DNA of 64,000 bases from Branchinecta lynchi (Eukaryota; Arthropoda; Branchiopoda; Anostraca; Branchinectidae): assembly GCA_023053575.1 (NCBI GenBank), contig JAKZAP010000015.1:17866055-17930054 (forward strand). The letters run 5' to 3'. Within the stretch, counting starts at the first letter, position 1. Each line of letters begins with the position of its first letter. The notes below the pieces were generated by a model that saw nothing but the letters and a program-made list of their open reading frames with translations, was not told the DNA's origin and searched no databases. Position numbers and translations under genes: made by a program. Positions 28,521-39,425 of the stretch are shown piece by piece.

Positions 28521-29051
28521 TAACTCGGTCACTCGCTAGTTGTGTTTGAGAAATTCCTTCCAGTAATTCCTCCTTCATTTTCTGGAAGGTGGCTCGAGCG
28601 TCGCGCAACCCGAATCGCATCCTAAAAAATTCCCACTGACCATTGTGAGAGACGAAGGAAGTCTTAGGAATACTAGATTCTTCCATTCCTAACTGGAAAT
28701 ACCCTTTTGTAAGATGAAGATGCTTATGAACTTTGCGTTGCCAACTTTAGTTATTAACGCATCTGTTCGTGGCATCGTATATGGGTCAGGATTTTCAGTT
28801 ATAGCGTTAACCGCACGGTAGTCACAACATAGCCTAATTGACTGGTCCTTTTTAGGGACGACTACTATTGGGCTGGACCAGGTGCTACGCGAAGGACGAA
28901 TTATTCCTGCTTCCAACATCCGTTTTATTTCATTATGAACTGCTGTGCGTCTGCTTTCGGGTATTCTATATACTGGACTTCGAACAGGCTTAGCAGAACC
29001 TGTATCGATTTTATGGAGGGCCATATCAGTTTTCCCCAGGACCTCACTCAA
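28521..29051 (-). pseudogene. Reverse transcriptase of the Gmr1-like element, catalytic box deleted
   Basis: Minus-strand translation shows ALHKIDTGSAKPVRSPVYR, WSSPIVVVPKKD, LCCDYRAVNAIT, then FRMRFGLRDARATFQK (28600 region). The frame jumps from FQKMKEELLEGISQ straight to the RNase H border, so the YxDD active-site region and thumb are missing by internal deletion. It follows integrase directly on the same strand. Confidence 0.85.
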
Positions 29052-30300
29052 GTGTCCCTGTATTCTAGTAAAAACTTCCGAATCTGTTCGTGGTTTTCTT
29101 TACTCAAATCCCGACTAATAACAATCCGCTGGAAGCCGTCTGTTTTACTCGACTCAAATGTCACGATCCTTAACTTCGATTCATCGCTATTTTCGTCAAC
29201 AGGTAACACCACTGCGAAATAGCAAGGCTGAGGCTCGTGAAATTTGCGTAACAAATTTTCATGTAAAACTGCCTTCTTTTTCCGCCCGAGGAAACCAGTT
29301 ACTTCATAATTCAACTTACCTAGCTTTTTCTAGACTGTCACAGGCCCAGACCAATGTTGTTCCAGTTTACTCCCTGGTGTCAGCAATAGGACCAGAGCTA
29401 TGTCTCAAACTTTGAGGGATTTTGGCGAACCTGACGTCTTTTGTCGTATTGGTCCTTTTGTGTGGACGAGGCTGCTTCGGAAGTCGTTGCTGAAGCGCTC
29501 CTGATTGTGACTAGCCTTTCTTTCAGCTGTAATGGAAAGGTACTCTTATTAAAGTTTGGCGGTACGTTATATTCTAAGGTTGGAGAATCCACGAATCCTT
29601 TTTTCAGAATTTCTAAAGGGCCTCTAGGGTCATTTCCGAAAAACCATTTCGTAAGACGAAAATCATGTTTAATCTTGGATTACTTCCCTATTCGAAAAAG
29701 GACAAACGGTAGTAGCTAGTCCCGTTTCTTTGGGTCGGCTATAGCGCATATTCCAAGTATGCTTACAACCGCGTTCATTCGTTCGCATAATTCGTCAGTT
29801 TTTTTGATGATAAGGGCTAGTTCTTGTTTGCTTTACCCCTAACTCTGCTAGCATATCTCGTAGTGGCTTAGCCAGCAAGTTGGCTCCCTGATCATTTATA
29901 AGCTGCTTTGGGAAACCAAATCTACCGAACAAATCGCGGAATGAGTCCATAATCTTGTTTGTTGTAGCTGAGCGGAGCGCGTAAGCCTCAGGCCTTTTCG
30001 GAAAATAGTCGACTATGACTAAGGTCCATCTCCTTTCTCCTTAGATGAGTGTTTAAGTGGTCCTATCAGGTCGGCTCCTATAATCTCAAAAGGTCTAATA
30101 GCCTTAGGCATCTTTTGAACCGGGATCTTATCGCGCTTCGTCGTCCTCGCACTCAACTGACATTCGCTACAACGTAGACAGTAGTTCGCTACGTCAAGAA
30201 ATAACCCAGGCCAGTAAAAATTACGTGATATCCTATCTGCGGTCTTACGTCTGCCTAAATGACCGCCTAATTCGTACTATGGGCCTGCTCTAAGACCTGT
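29048..30300 (-). pseudogene. Integrase of the Gmr1-like element, upstream of RT
   Basis: Reading leftwards: an H2C2 zinc-binding remnant (GRRKTADRISRNFYWPGLF, then CLRCSECQLSA, ~30160-30260), a core with the first Asp in IGADLIGPLKHS and the second in LINDQGANLL, a C-terminal part with YDKRRQVRQNPSKF (29398-29460) and a final chromodomain-free tail ending AVLHENLLRKFHEP (~29240-29285). Several frameshifts and stops. Its position before RT, as in the copy at 1185-2773, shows the order is a property of the family and not a local rearrangement. Confidence 0.82.
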
Positions 30301-30669
30301 TATCTATGACAACGGGGCAAAACTAGTTGTCCACGATCACCTATGTCTCTGATCTTAACTCTGTAAAGCAAGTTCTTGTTTAGAGAAACCGTACCTCTTT
30401 CATATCAGACTTGAGCTCTCTGCTGATCTTTGTGACCTCGTTCAGTGTCACAGTACTTTCAGCCGCCTTCCACCTGAGTATGTCTAAGGTTTGGTCTGCA
30501 GCTTGGTCCAACTCGAATGAACCAGACTTTTCTCCGAATGGAGTCTCTGCTGTTTTCGACGCTTACTTTCTCTGTATGGTTCGCTTAGCATTGCTGGTCT
30601 GGCGCTCTTTGGGGTTCCCTTCCTCAGTGACACTTTCATCGAAGGCAAACACTTCCGAGACGTTACAAT

Positions 30670-31118
30670 CTAGAACTGGCGGGCTTTGATTGTTCGGCTC
30701 TTGGCCGGCAAGTCGTGGTGGTCTCTCACGGTTGTGGCTTGAGTCGGAAATCGAAGAGCGAGAACTAGTGGCGCTAGAACTGGAACTTGTGGAGTCCGAT
30801 CTACTCGGAGAGCTTGAACGCCCCTCCTTGTACGTTTACCTAGAAGAGACCGGAAATTCTTAAAGTTTCTACCGATAACCACTGGTGAGGCAAATTCTCT
30901 GAGACTGCTACGCTCATTTCCTCGCTTACTCTTTCCCCATTAGGCAAATCTACTGTCAGGGTCACTTGGGCGGTCTTGAGACTCTGAACGTCAGAGTGTA
31001 CACAGCCGACGTTAATGATCTTATCCCGACCAATATCCGCGTCCTTAACGAATTTTCTGTGTACTATATATACTTCGCTCTGGCTATCAATAAGTATAGT
31101 CGACCTAACACCGTTCAC
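30670..31118 (-). pseudogene. Aspartic protease and linker of the Gmr1-like element
   Basis: Minus strand: STILIDSQSEVYIVHRKFV has the retropepsin layout, but the catalytic DTG/DSG is altered to DSQ. QVTLTVDLPNGERVSEE and the later VVIGRNF-type block follow, then a Ser/Arg/Pro-rich linker leading to integrase. It would have processed the polyprotein; the active-site change shows decay. Confidence 0.65.
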
Positions 31119-31269
31119 GTCACGAAATGTAATCTGTGCTTCGGTACGAACTGGCTGTCGAGAATCGACTAGTATACCATCTAGCGGTGCTTTCTTCCTA
31201 TGCGTGAAAACTACTGCGCTCTTACTAAAGGGTATTTTCCCCGAGCCTTTCTTAACTTTGGACCTTCTC

Positions 31270-31320
31270 TCGTTTTTCCGCTTTAGGCAATTCCTATAAA
31301 CGTGCTCAGTTGACTCTCAC
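31270..31320 (-). pseudogene. CCHC zinc knuckle remnant (gag) with Cys changed to stop
   Basis: On the minus strand the codons read C-F-E-stop-E-S-T-E-H-V-Y-R-N-C, a CX2CX4HX4C knuckle in which the second Cys codon has become TGA. It lies just upstream of the protease, the normal place for a gag nucleocapsid motif. The rest of gag, between here and the primer-binding site, is short and not recognisable. Confidence 0.6.
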
Positions 31321-31745
31321 TCGAAACATTTTCTAGGGCCTTATCGGACTGAAACCTAACTTTCCGTTTCTGGCCGTCGTCGTTATCCTGTTTTTTTAAT
31401 GCCATTTTATATGGCTTATGAGCTTCCGAATAATGGTTCGGTATAATTAGGATTGTGCAGGTTCTGAATTACGTAAATAATAAGAAGAACTTGCGATGTT
31501 TTTTTCTCGTACAAGGTTCCCTGCTGCTCTGGCTTCGAAACCGCGACCTACTGGTACTAATTCTATATGCGCACACTTTTCCTTGTCCGATCGAGTGACG
31601 ATCCTCGCGAATATGTTTTCAAGATTTGTGGCAATACTTTCTCTAGCTTGGTAAAGTGGCTCACGGTTGGCGCACTCTAGACTAGACTGTCTCTTTTAGC
31701 TTACAACGCTATGCTATGAGTTGAATAGTCTCTCCCTGAATTCCA

Positions 31746-31764
31746 AATCCCACCGCTGCCACCA
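31746..31764 (-). promoter_or_regulatory. tRNA-Leu primer-binding site
   Basis: On the minus strand TGGTGGCAGCGGTGGGATT, 3 nt after the 5' LTR end. It is complementary over 19 nt to the 3' end (including CCA) of a metazoan tRNA-Leu, and would prime minus-strand reverse transcription. Confidence 0.85.
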
Positions 31765-31767
31765 GAT

Positions 31768-31929
31768 TGGACGATAACTACTAGAGTAAGACAAGATTTT
31801 ATTTATCAAGCACAAGAATATAACTGCCCTAGATAGACCTGCGAGGTTAATTAATTCATACAACACTTCCCAGTATGTACGGTGGAGAAGTAGCACTAGC
31901 AGTGGCGGAAATACAATATTATCGTCACA
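31768..31929 (-). repeat. 5' LTR of the Gmr1-like element
   Basis: 162 bp. On the minus strand it starts TGTGACGATAATATTG and ends TTATCGTCCA. It pairs with 27268-27638 and contains aataaaatctt, a possible polyadenylation signal region. Confidence 0.88.
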
Positions 31930-31934
31930 GAGAT

Positions 31935-32369
31935 ACAGTTGTACAATACAAAATGGGGATGATTTTTAAAAAACTGTTTTACCCCGCCCTAGCAAGTGGC
32001 AAGCCAGTGGCACTCGATAAGTGCCAATCGCCATGGAATAATATCATCTATCTTTGGGATGGCTCGGATAGTTCATGTGAAATTAAAACTGCTGGGACCC
32101 GTGAATATCGTGAATAATCGCAACTGCTGATTATTGCCGTGCTGCAGAACACGGCCTCTACAGACTATCCACAGGGTATCTGCCTGCTAAGGTGTGACTA
32201 AAGAACAACAAAAAACCTAACCGACGGCTCCTGGGAAAAGCCTTGTTAGACTCTTCGTTTGATCGTCAACAATATTCTTCCATTCGTTCACTCTCATGAT
32301 ATATTGCTGGTATTCCATAGTTCATCCGTTGTCAGAGCTTGGTTGTTTGAAGGGTATAAGGAAGAATTG
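31935..32369. other. No recognised gene
   Basis: Single-copy-looking flank of the LTR element. Frames here are short and unsupported. Confidence 0.35.
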
Positions 32370-32649
32370 TACATGAATAGTCATTATTCACTGAATCACG
32401 ATTCAATTCAGGATTTTATTAATAATCGTAAATTGAATCGTAATCATCATTTTTTTTTTCAGTGAATCTTTGAGTGAATCGTAATAATTTTTTTCCCGTC
32501 AAGTCGCAGTGTGATTCAGCTGCAAAAAATGAATAAATCGTCTTTAAAAACGACCAAAATCAGTTTCCCTATGGGTATGTATAGCTCACATTTGCCATAT
32601 TGTTCATGGATTAATGGTTCTGTACTGTTTCTGCAATTTCTTGCCAGTA

Positions 32650-32910
32650 ATGTCTAATATTTTTAAGCCTCTTGAGAAAACAGAGAGGTATGCATGGGAC
32701 AATGGTTATTGAAGTAATTCTGCTGACAGCACATGGTCTATTAACATGTCAAAAGCTTACAAGCATTTATGTCACCTACCAATTCAGTTTCTCTGAAGAA
32801 GGATGAAAATGTTTCGTTGAAGTGCTTGCATTGCGGTGACCTCATCTGCCATTTAAAGGTCAGTTCATAAATATTTTGGAGGATTTGTGGCTCTTTTAGG
32901 GGTCTGACTA
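32650..32910 (+). pseudogene. hAT transposase N-terminus, BED zinc-finger remnant
   Basis: MSNIFKPLEKTERYAWDNG opens a decayed frame; later SLKCLHCGDLICHLK gives the C-x2-C start of a BED finger. Stops occur throughout. Identification is supported mainly by the hAT C-terminus downstream. Confidence 0.5.
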
Positions 32911-33204
32911 CTGACGGCCGTTTTAGGAATGTTGCCCATTTTCAGGACCGAGATTATTCTGAGGGTACACATAGCAGTATTAGAGAAATCGCAACCTCAT
33001 TCTGCTAGTCTAGTAACAGCCGAACATTCTCAATATCTGAATTGAAACCTTGAAGAGGCAAGTCAAATTGCTTCTTCTGTTACTATATAGTATGTGTACT
33101 TGTTCTTTAGAAGCCGTTCTTGAATCTACAATATTGGCTTTCTAGATACTTATTTGAAAATAAAGAACCGAAATCGGGCTATGTCATAAAAGAAGTGTTT
33201 CTGC

Positions 33205-34510
33205 TATAATAATAATAATTTATTTTTAACCCACACATCGCAGAAGAAGAAAATAGTGGAGTACAAAAGAATATATGAAGACATAATTAGGCAAAACACT
33301 ACACATACACACAAAATCTAATTAAGAGTCAAACAGACGAATAAGGCCATGGGAGGGCGACAGACGCGCGTACGCCGTTTCGGACAGTTTTCTGTGGAGA
33401 ACAGACAATTTCTCCGTGATATTCGGTAGCGAGTTATTACTAATAATTTTAAAATTTCTTTGCCAAGGAGGGAGAAAAAGGAGAAATTTACAAAAAAGAA
33501 AATAAGAGGATCGCATAGCTTTAATATCCTTTTTCTTTAAAACAGGATAGAAACCAGATAAAAAAAAGAATAGAATGGTCACAGAAGGAAGAGTATAGTT
33601 TGCCAAGAGCTTTCCGATTGTATTTCCCCCTGTTAGCAACAATTTTCGAATAACCCAGTTGAATTTTTAGTCTACAATCGGAAACCGTCCTGGATTGGAA
33701 ATAACGAATATTTTTAGTAACGGTAATACCCAACCACCGAATAAAATCAACACTTGGAATAGAAAACTTCAAGCAATTTAGAGACGCTGATGGCCCGGAG
33801 TTAAAAGACAGATATTCACAGTTTTATACGTTTAAAGAGAGTCCAATATTAGAAAATGAAGAGGAAGCCTTCTGAACTAAACGCGACAACTCGCTCCTAG
33901 ATCGGCTAATTAATAAAAGGTCATCTGCATAAGCAAGATATGAAACATTTGAAAAACCAAGGAGATAAGAAGAAGAAACATTTGTAAGCGTATCAGAAAT
34001 AGAAATCCTTGAAGCTGAAACAGAACCATTAGATTTTATTCGGAGGTAAGATTTACGATACCAATAACGAAGAAGAAATAAATAAGGTTAATGCCGTTAC
34101 TGTAAAGAGAGTAAAGAGCTTGAGAATGCACACTACTGTCAAAAGCTTTAGACAGATCTAGTGCACAAATGTGAAGACTATAACCCTTTTTAGATGAATC
34201 AATGAGAAGAGAAGAAAGTGCCAGATGCGCATGCTGACATCCGTTACCAGGCTGAAATCCGAAATGATTTTCCACAAAGTTAACATTATCATTAAGAAAA
34301 GGAAGAAACAGATATTCAAACACTTTACTTAGATTGCAAGAAACAGTAATTGGCCTATAAGAAGAACATTCAAAAGGAGACTGACCACGTTTAAAGATTG
34401 AACTGACTGTACCACACAGAAAACTGTCCGGAACCAGCGAAGAACATAAGCACATTTGAAATAACAGTTGAAGATGGCACAGAAGTGGTGGGCAATCAAT
34501 TTTCAAATGG
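33205..34510 (-). pseudogene. LINE C fragment (RT and 3' end), nested in the hAT element
   Basis: Minus strand: RT blocks FKRGQSPFECSSYRPITV, SKVFEYLFLPF, NHFGFQPGNGCQHAHLAL, HICALDLSKAFDSSVHS, then the active site YLAYADDLLLISRS (~33910-33950) and a C-terminal tail to 33322. The 3' end has an ATT-repeat tail (33208-33225 on the plus strand as ataataataataattt). 5'-truncated and frameshifted. The YADDLLLISRS type differs from LINE A and LINE B. Confidence 0.82.
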
Positions 34511-35045
34511 TTTATACCAATTTATTCAAATGGTATCAACATCCACTGGCGAAGATTTTAGTTGATTTATAGCTTTGGACACAATTTGAATAACAATGGG
34601 GATAACATGACCCTGGTATAGCTTTGCCGGCATTACAGCATTAAGTAACTTACTGAATAAGCATGGACAGAATAATTAACAACTGAACAAATGGATCTGT
34701 TTTTTTTTTTAAGTAGCTTTCGTACGCTGTTTTAAATCAAAAACTTGACCGGATTTTGGTCTACCACATATTATCCACAGACGCAACCACCACTTTGCTT
34801 TGTTTTTAGCCGATTTTAAATCAGGATCCGTCGACCATTCAGGTTTTGACCATTACATGTTTGTCAACTTAGATGATGACGGGCAAGCCACAGAGGTGAC
34901 GAAAAAAAGACGACCCACTTTCGGCTGCACCAAAGTCCTGATTTTAACCTTTACTTTCTACTAGGACCATCCTGCACAGTTTGCCCCCTTTCTTATCCTT
35001 CTTTTATTTTGGATCCCAGACGCTCTAATCATAGTTGTTTCCAAA
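34511..35045. other. Decayed interior of the hAT element
   Basis: Expected to be central transposase; no frame long enough to assign. Confidence 0.35.
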
Positions 35046-35248
35046 ACCTCTTATTGGCGAGACAATAAGACTGAACACCCTATCCTGTCTGCGCTTGCGC
35101 AAAAGCATTTTTCAGTCCCAGTGTCTTCCGCTTCCGTGGAAAGGATCTTCAGCATAGCTGGGAAGTTTAGTTTATTAAATATTCTTAAAGTGCAACATCG
35201 GCAGATTGAATGCGTGAAGATTTTCTATTTTTTAAAAACTGACATGTG
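35046..35248 (+). pseudogene. hAT transposase C-terminal dimerisation domain
   Basis: An open stretch of 67 codons ending at TGA 35246-35248, with TSYWRDNKTEHPILSALA, SVPVSSASVERIFSIAG and KIFYFLKTD. The SSASVERxFS motif is diagnostic of the hAT dimerisation domain. The preceding transposase is lost. Confidence 0.85.
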
Positions 35249-35529
35249 AAGATATGTTCCATTTAATCGTTTTTTGCTGTTGAATCATAATTATTCATGA
35301 ATCCTTCTGAATCATCGGCAATTTCTCACTGAATCATTTTGAATCGGGAATCGAATCACTTTTTTGGATGAAATCGTACTGCATCGAATCGTCTGCTGGA
35401 CAACTGAATCGTGATCGTAATCGAACTGTGGCTGGTAGCGGACGACTGAATCTTGAAGTATGCGATTCAAAAGCAGGTCGAATCGCACAACTGTGGATAA
35501 GGATTTGGTTCTTTTGGGATCCTTTAAAA

Positions 35530-36860
35530 TTCAAACAAGAGCTGGAAGGTCATATGGCACTTGCAAGGCTAGATCTGATGGAAGTGATGATTAAAAGTAT
35601 TTTTTTCACTTTTCGGTTTGGATCCGCCAAACTTGCAAGGCTGGGTCAGAGAATGGAAGGATGGTCAAAATTTTTTTTTTTTTACTTTTCGGTTAAGAAG
35701 CGCACTTTAAGGGTGCTTAAAAAATTTTTCTAAGCAAAGCCCTTGAGACAAAAAGGATCATGTGCTCATGGCGGTCGTAAAAAAGTTAATTTTGCTTAAA
35801 AGTATTTTTTGTATTTTGCGGTTAAGATAAGTTCTTTAAAGGATGGTCGCGGGGAAGTGGTGATGTCTAACCCAATGATATCAAGTTTATAATGCTCCAG
35901 CAAAGTCTTATCGTCCTAGCACATCTGGAAGTACCTTAACTCACGATCACCGTAATCCCAAACACCCCCCTATAGCCCCCCCCCCCCCCTCAGTACCCGA
36001 ATCCGGTCCAATTCTGTCACTCATGCATCTACGGCTTGTGCCTGTAATTCCCTCCAAGAGTCGTCCTGATCGCTCCACTCTGTGCGTGCCACTAGATTTT
36101 CGGTTCTCCCCTTTGACCCCCCCCCCCCCCCCACCCAGTTCATCGCCCCAGACTTGAAACTGGACATCTGAGACATGAGGTCTTTCAAGATATCAAGTTT
36201 CATTAATATCCCATAACCTGTTAAAAAGTGATTTCCAAGAATTTCCGGATTCCACCGTCTCCCCCTCCCCCCCACGATAGTCTGATCAGGCGAGTGACTC
36301 TTTCCAAGTTAATCTGGTCGGGTCCCTGAAATACCTGACAAGTTTTATCGTCCTAGCCCACCCGGAAGTACATTAACTACGGATCGCCAGAATTCTGCAC
36401 CCCCCTCCAACTCCCCCGCAATGTCTAATCCGATCCAATTCTGTCAGTTACGAATCTAGAGCTTGTGCTTGTTCTTTCCACCAAGTTTCACCCCGGTCGC
36501 TCCACTCTTAGAGTGTTCACACGATTTCGGGTTCCCCCCTTTGACTCCCCCCCAGATTCATCGGATCCGGTCCGGACTTGATATGAGACACGAGGTCTTT
36601 CCAGGTATCAAGTTTTTTTAAGATCCGATCACCCATCGAAATTTATGCAGGCCCCTATTTTCCGGATTCCGCCGACTCCCCCTCCCCCCACGATGGTCGG
36701 ATCGGGCAAGTGACTATTCCAAGTTAGTGTGGTCGGATCCCTAATATGACTGCCAAGTTTGATCGTCCTAGCCCATCTGGAAATACCCTAACTCGAAAAC
36801 AGTGGACCGACAGACCGACCGAAAAGTGATCGGTCTATGGCACCTAACCGGAGCTGCAAG
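35530..36860 (-). repeat. Dispersed repeat copy D (right-arm orientation)
   Basis: gagctggaaggtcatatg at 35539, cttttcggttaagaagcgcactttaaggg (35685-35713), then C-rich tandem units of ~420-430 bp (ctagcaca-ctgg at ~35919, ctagccca-ccgg at ~36352, ctagccca-ctgg at ~36770). Same organisation as 13200-14430 but with no lectin or second arm nearby. Ends near gagctgcaagtgccat (36851-36866). Confidence 0.7.
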
Positions 36861-38599
36861 TGCCATAAAAATCGGTATAGCTTTAATGAGGGGTGGGGGC
36901 TCGAAGGGAGGTGGGGTGAGAGGGGATGATTCGACCCTTGCTTTTTGCTCAGTCTTGTCAGTCGTTTGTTATTGGCCTCACTAAGTTCTCGGGGGCTCAT
37001 TTATTCAAAATCGATTCGAGTCCTTTTAGAACGCTGTTAATTTTCACACTACCAAGCTTCATTCGCAAATCCGTCTCAGTGAAAGCTAAGCCGAGTCGTT
37101 TAAACCAGGTCCAGGTCATCGTCCACGGCGTCTTGAGACTGTGACCTAACCCTTTCTTTCTTGGCGTGACATAAGTCACACATCTTTGGTAATTTTTACA
37201 CTTTTCAATTTCAACGCAATCTAGAAGTTTCTGACACCTTTCGAATCCTCAATTTTACGAGCAACATAATGCTGTATGACTCAAGGGTATTCCGCTCACC
37301 CACTGGTCACAACAGGTTGAACAGTCGAACTATCCAGGAAAATTTTGGAATTCCAGCTTCTTATTTTTTCCGGGGTATGATACATTTTTGGAATCCTCAG
37401 ACTACGGCGAAACTAGCAGTATGATTTTTTCTTTCCTGTTGAAGCTGTCGTTACACCAATTTATGTAAATGCTAACGTGACCTAAATGTCACGTCAGCAA
37501 CATACACTTTATAGAAAGGGACAGATGTGTCACGTAAGGATGGTACATTTGCAGCTGGCAGCAAGAGTGGGTGAGATTCGAAGTGACTTCAAATGCACGA
37601 ATAAACTGAAACTCTGGAAAATTAGCTGATTTTTCACGAAAATGAAGATTTGGCTGGTTTGCACGAAAGACTTCAACACTAAGTTCAGTTCTTGGCCGTC
37701 TGTTATTTATGACAGAATACCTGAAGGTGAATGAAGAAGAAAATCATCTCTTTATTGAACAAGACTGAAGAGACAGGTGGGGAGACTGATATCAAAGAAA
37801 ACTTCGAGTAATATCCTCCAGACTCAGTTTCTGTGTAGTCGAAAGGTACCCTAGGAATTAACACAATCATATGCGCTGTTGCAGTCATTAGCTATAGACA
37901 ACTACATGCCTCCTGGACTAGATGAGGACGATCAAGACCCTGTCTTATCATACTTTTCTTGCATCCTAATTAGTAGCGTCAACCAGTCATTTCCATCCAG
38001 CTGATTTTACTGAACGAATTTATGCCGGCCATTTCATCAGGTCTTGTGTCAGATAACACGGCAGCTGACACTCTTGGATGATGATGTTTCTTTTGAAGAA
38101 CGTGACGTTAGCGTTGAACTTGATTCTGGCCAGACTCTGATGACCTCCTTCAAATTTACTATGGAGTAGACAGAATCCAAAACGAATCGCTGAAAGAAGG
38201 GGTCAAAGTCTTCTCGGATCGCGGTAGCTGTTTTGATTACTTGGTTCAGGTGACGATTTCCTCGATGTGGTTGTTTTACTGTAAAATCTGTATGCAACAA
38301 GGCCGTGCTAAAAATCTGATGCTCACAAGACATTGCGATGAATCTCTTCATGGGATACCATCTACTGCCGTCAATGAGAAATAGAAATAGAATCAAGACC
38401 TACATGCCAACTTCGTTGCATTTGACATCTTCGTTGTAGCGGTTAATATGATTGCAACTTTACAACCTTCAGCCACTTATTGACCTACTGAAACACCAGC
38501 AGTTATACACAGAAAATTACGGAGCAAGATTCTACAAGGGCCACTTATCCTGAACCTTTATTACCTACAGAAGCCAATCAGACGAGGATAGAAGACCTT
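36861..38599. other. No recognised gene
   Basis: No coding region identified. Short imperfect palindromes of the form GTGAC-n-GTCAC occur at 37168-37181 and 37478-37493. Confidence 0.35.
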
Positions 38600-39425
38600 A
38601 GCCGCGTTCGATTGGACTAGTGGAAGTCAACCCCAGAGTTGACTTTTTTTCTCTGCTGACGTTTTATTTAGTAAGAAGTCGACCGAGCAAGTCAACAGAG
38701 AATTGCCAATCGAACGCTTTCTGGCAAAAAATCTGAAGACATATACTCTTTACACTCCATAGAGAGATTGCACCCTACCCGAGAAAACGGATATTGCTAT
38801 ACCATCTTCACGGGATCATAACAAAAAAGTCTCACATTGGGAGGTATAGGACTTTCAACTTTGAAATTAAATTAACGGCGTTTGATCATCATTCTGAGCC
38901 AGGGACTTGCTGAAAATGTTAATTGGGCTATTCCTTTATCGTATAATTCTATTGTTTCAAAAATAGTTTCCATTGAAGTAAGAGCATGGAGGCTTCAAAG
39001 TTTGAACACAAAACGGAGTCTCAAATCCTACTGGTCGGCAATGCCGCGTCATTCAAAAACCAACCAATAGCAAGCAGTATTCGTTTTTGTCGTGAAACTT
39101 TCAAGCCTTCAAACTCTCATTTCTGATCAAACTTTTCTATCAAGATGTGATTATACAATAAAAAAAACAACTAGAAATCGTTTAAAGATATTTAAAGGCT
39201 TAGAATAGTAATAAAACATGGCTAAATTGGTCTCAAAGCCTTAATTTACTATTTTCTACACCTATCCGTGCTCGTTGGGTAGGCGTGCAATCTCTCCATG
39301 ATTCACAATATTTGAAACTTCCGCGTTCTTTCTTGGTTAACATGAGAAAACTGACAATTTCTTCCCGTCGTTGAAAGTCAACTTTTTGTCAACGTTCAGG
39401 TTGACTCTGATAAATCGAACGCTGC
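38600..39425. mobile_element. Candidate 0.8-kb MITE with ~40-bp imperfect terminal inverted repeats
   Basis: The left end gccgcgttcgattgg ... agtcaacc ... gttgac (38600-38643) matches in reverse complement the right end ggcagcgttcgattt ... agtcaacc ... gttgac (39382-39425). An additional inverted match (ccaatcgaacgc) at 38704-38715 forms a short foldback with the left end. No transposase ORF. No target duplication was resolved. Confidence 0.5.

Larger units (their letters stand above)
27268..31929 (-). mobile_element. Gmr1-like Ty3/gypsy LTR retrotransposon, structurally complete, mutated
   Basis: 4.66 kb on the minus strand. LTRs at both ends start TGTGAC and end CA; the flanking 5-mers gaaat (27263-27267) and gagat (31930-31934) look like a target duplication with one change. 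Reading from the right: 5' LTR, primer-binding site complementary to the tRNA-Leu 3' end, zinc-knuckle remnant, aspartic protease, integrase, reverse transcriptase, RNase H, purine-rich tract (AGAGGGAGGG, 27639-27652), 3' LTR with a nested MITE. Integrase precedes RT, the Gmr1 arrangement. All coding regions carry frameshifts or stops and RT has an internal deletion, so the copy is inactive. Confidence 0.88.
32370..35500 (+). mobile_element. Decayed hAT transposon with a nested LINE
   Basis: Both ends carry clusters of gaatcg/gaatca motifs (32375-32485 and 35283-35475) resembling subterminal repeats. Inside are a BED-type zinc-finger remnant (~32650-32900) and a hAT dimerisation-domain remnant (35046-35248), separated by a LINE inserted in the opposite orientation (33205-34510). 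Exact termini and target duplication were not resolved. Confidence 0.6.
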
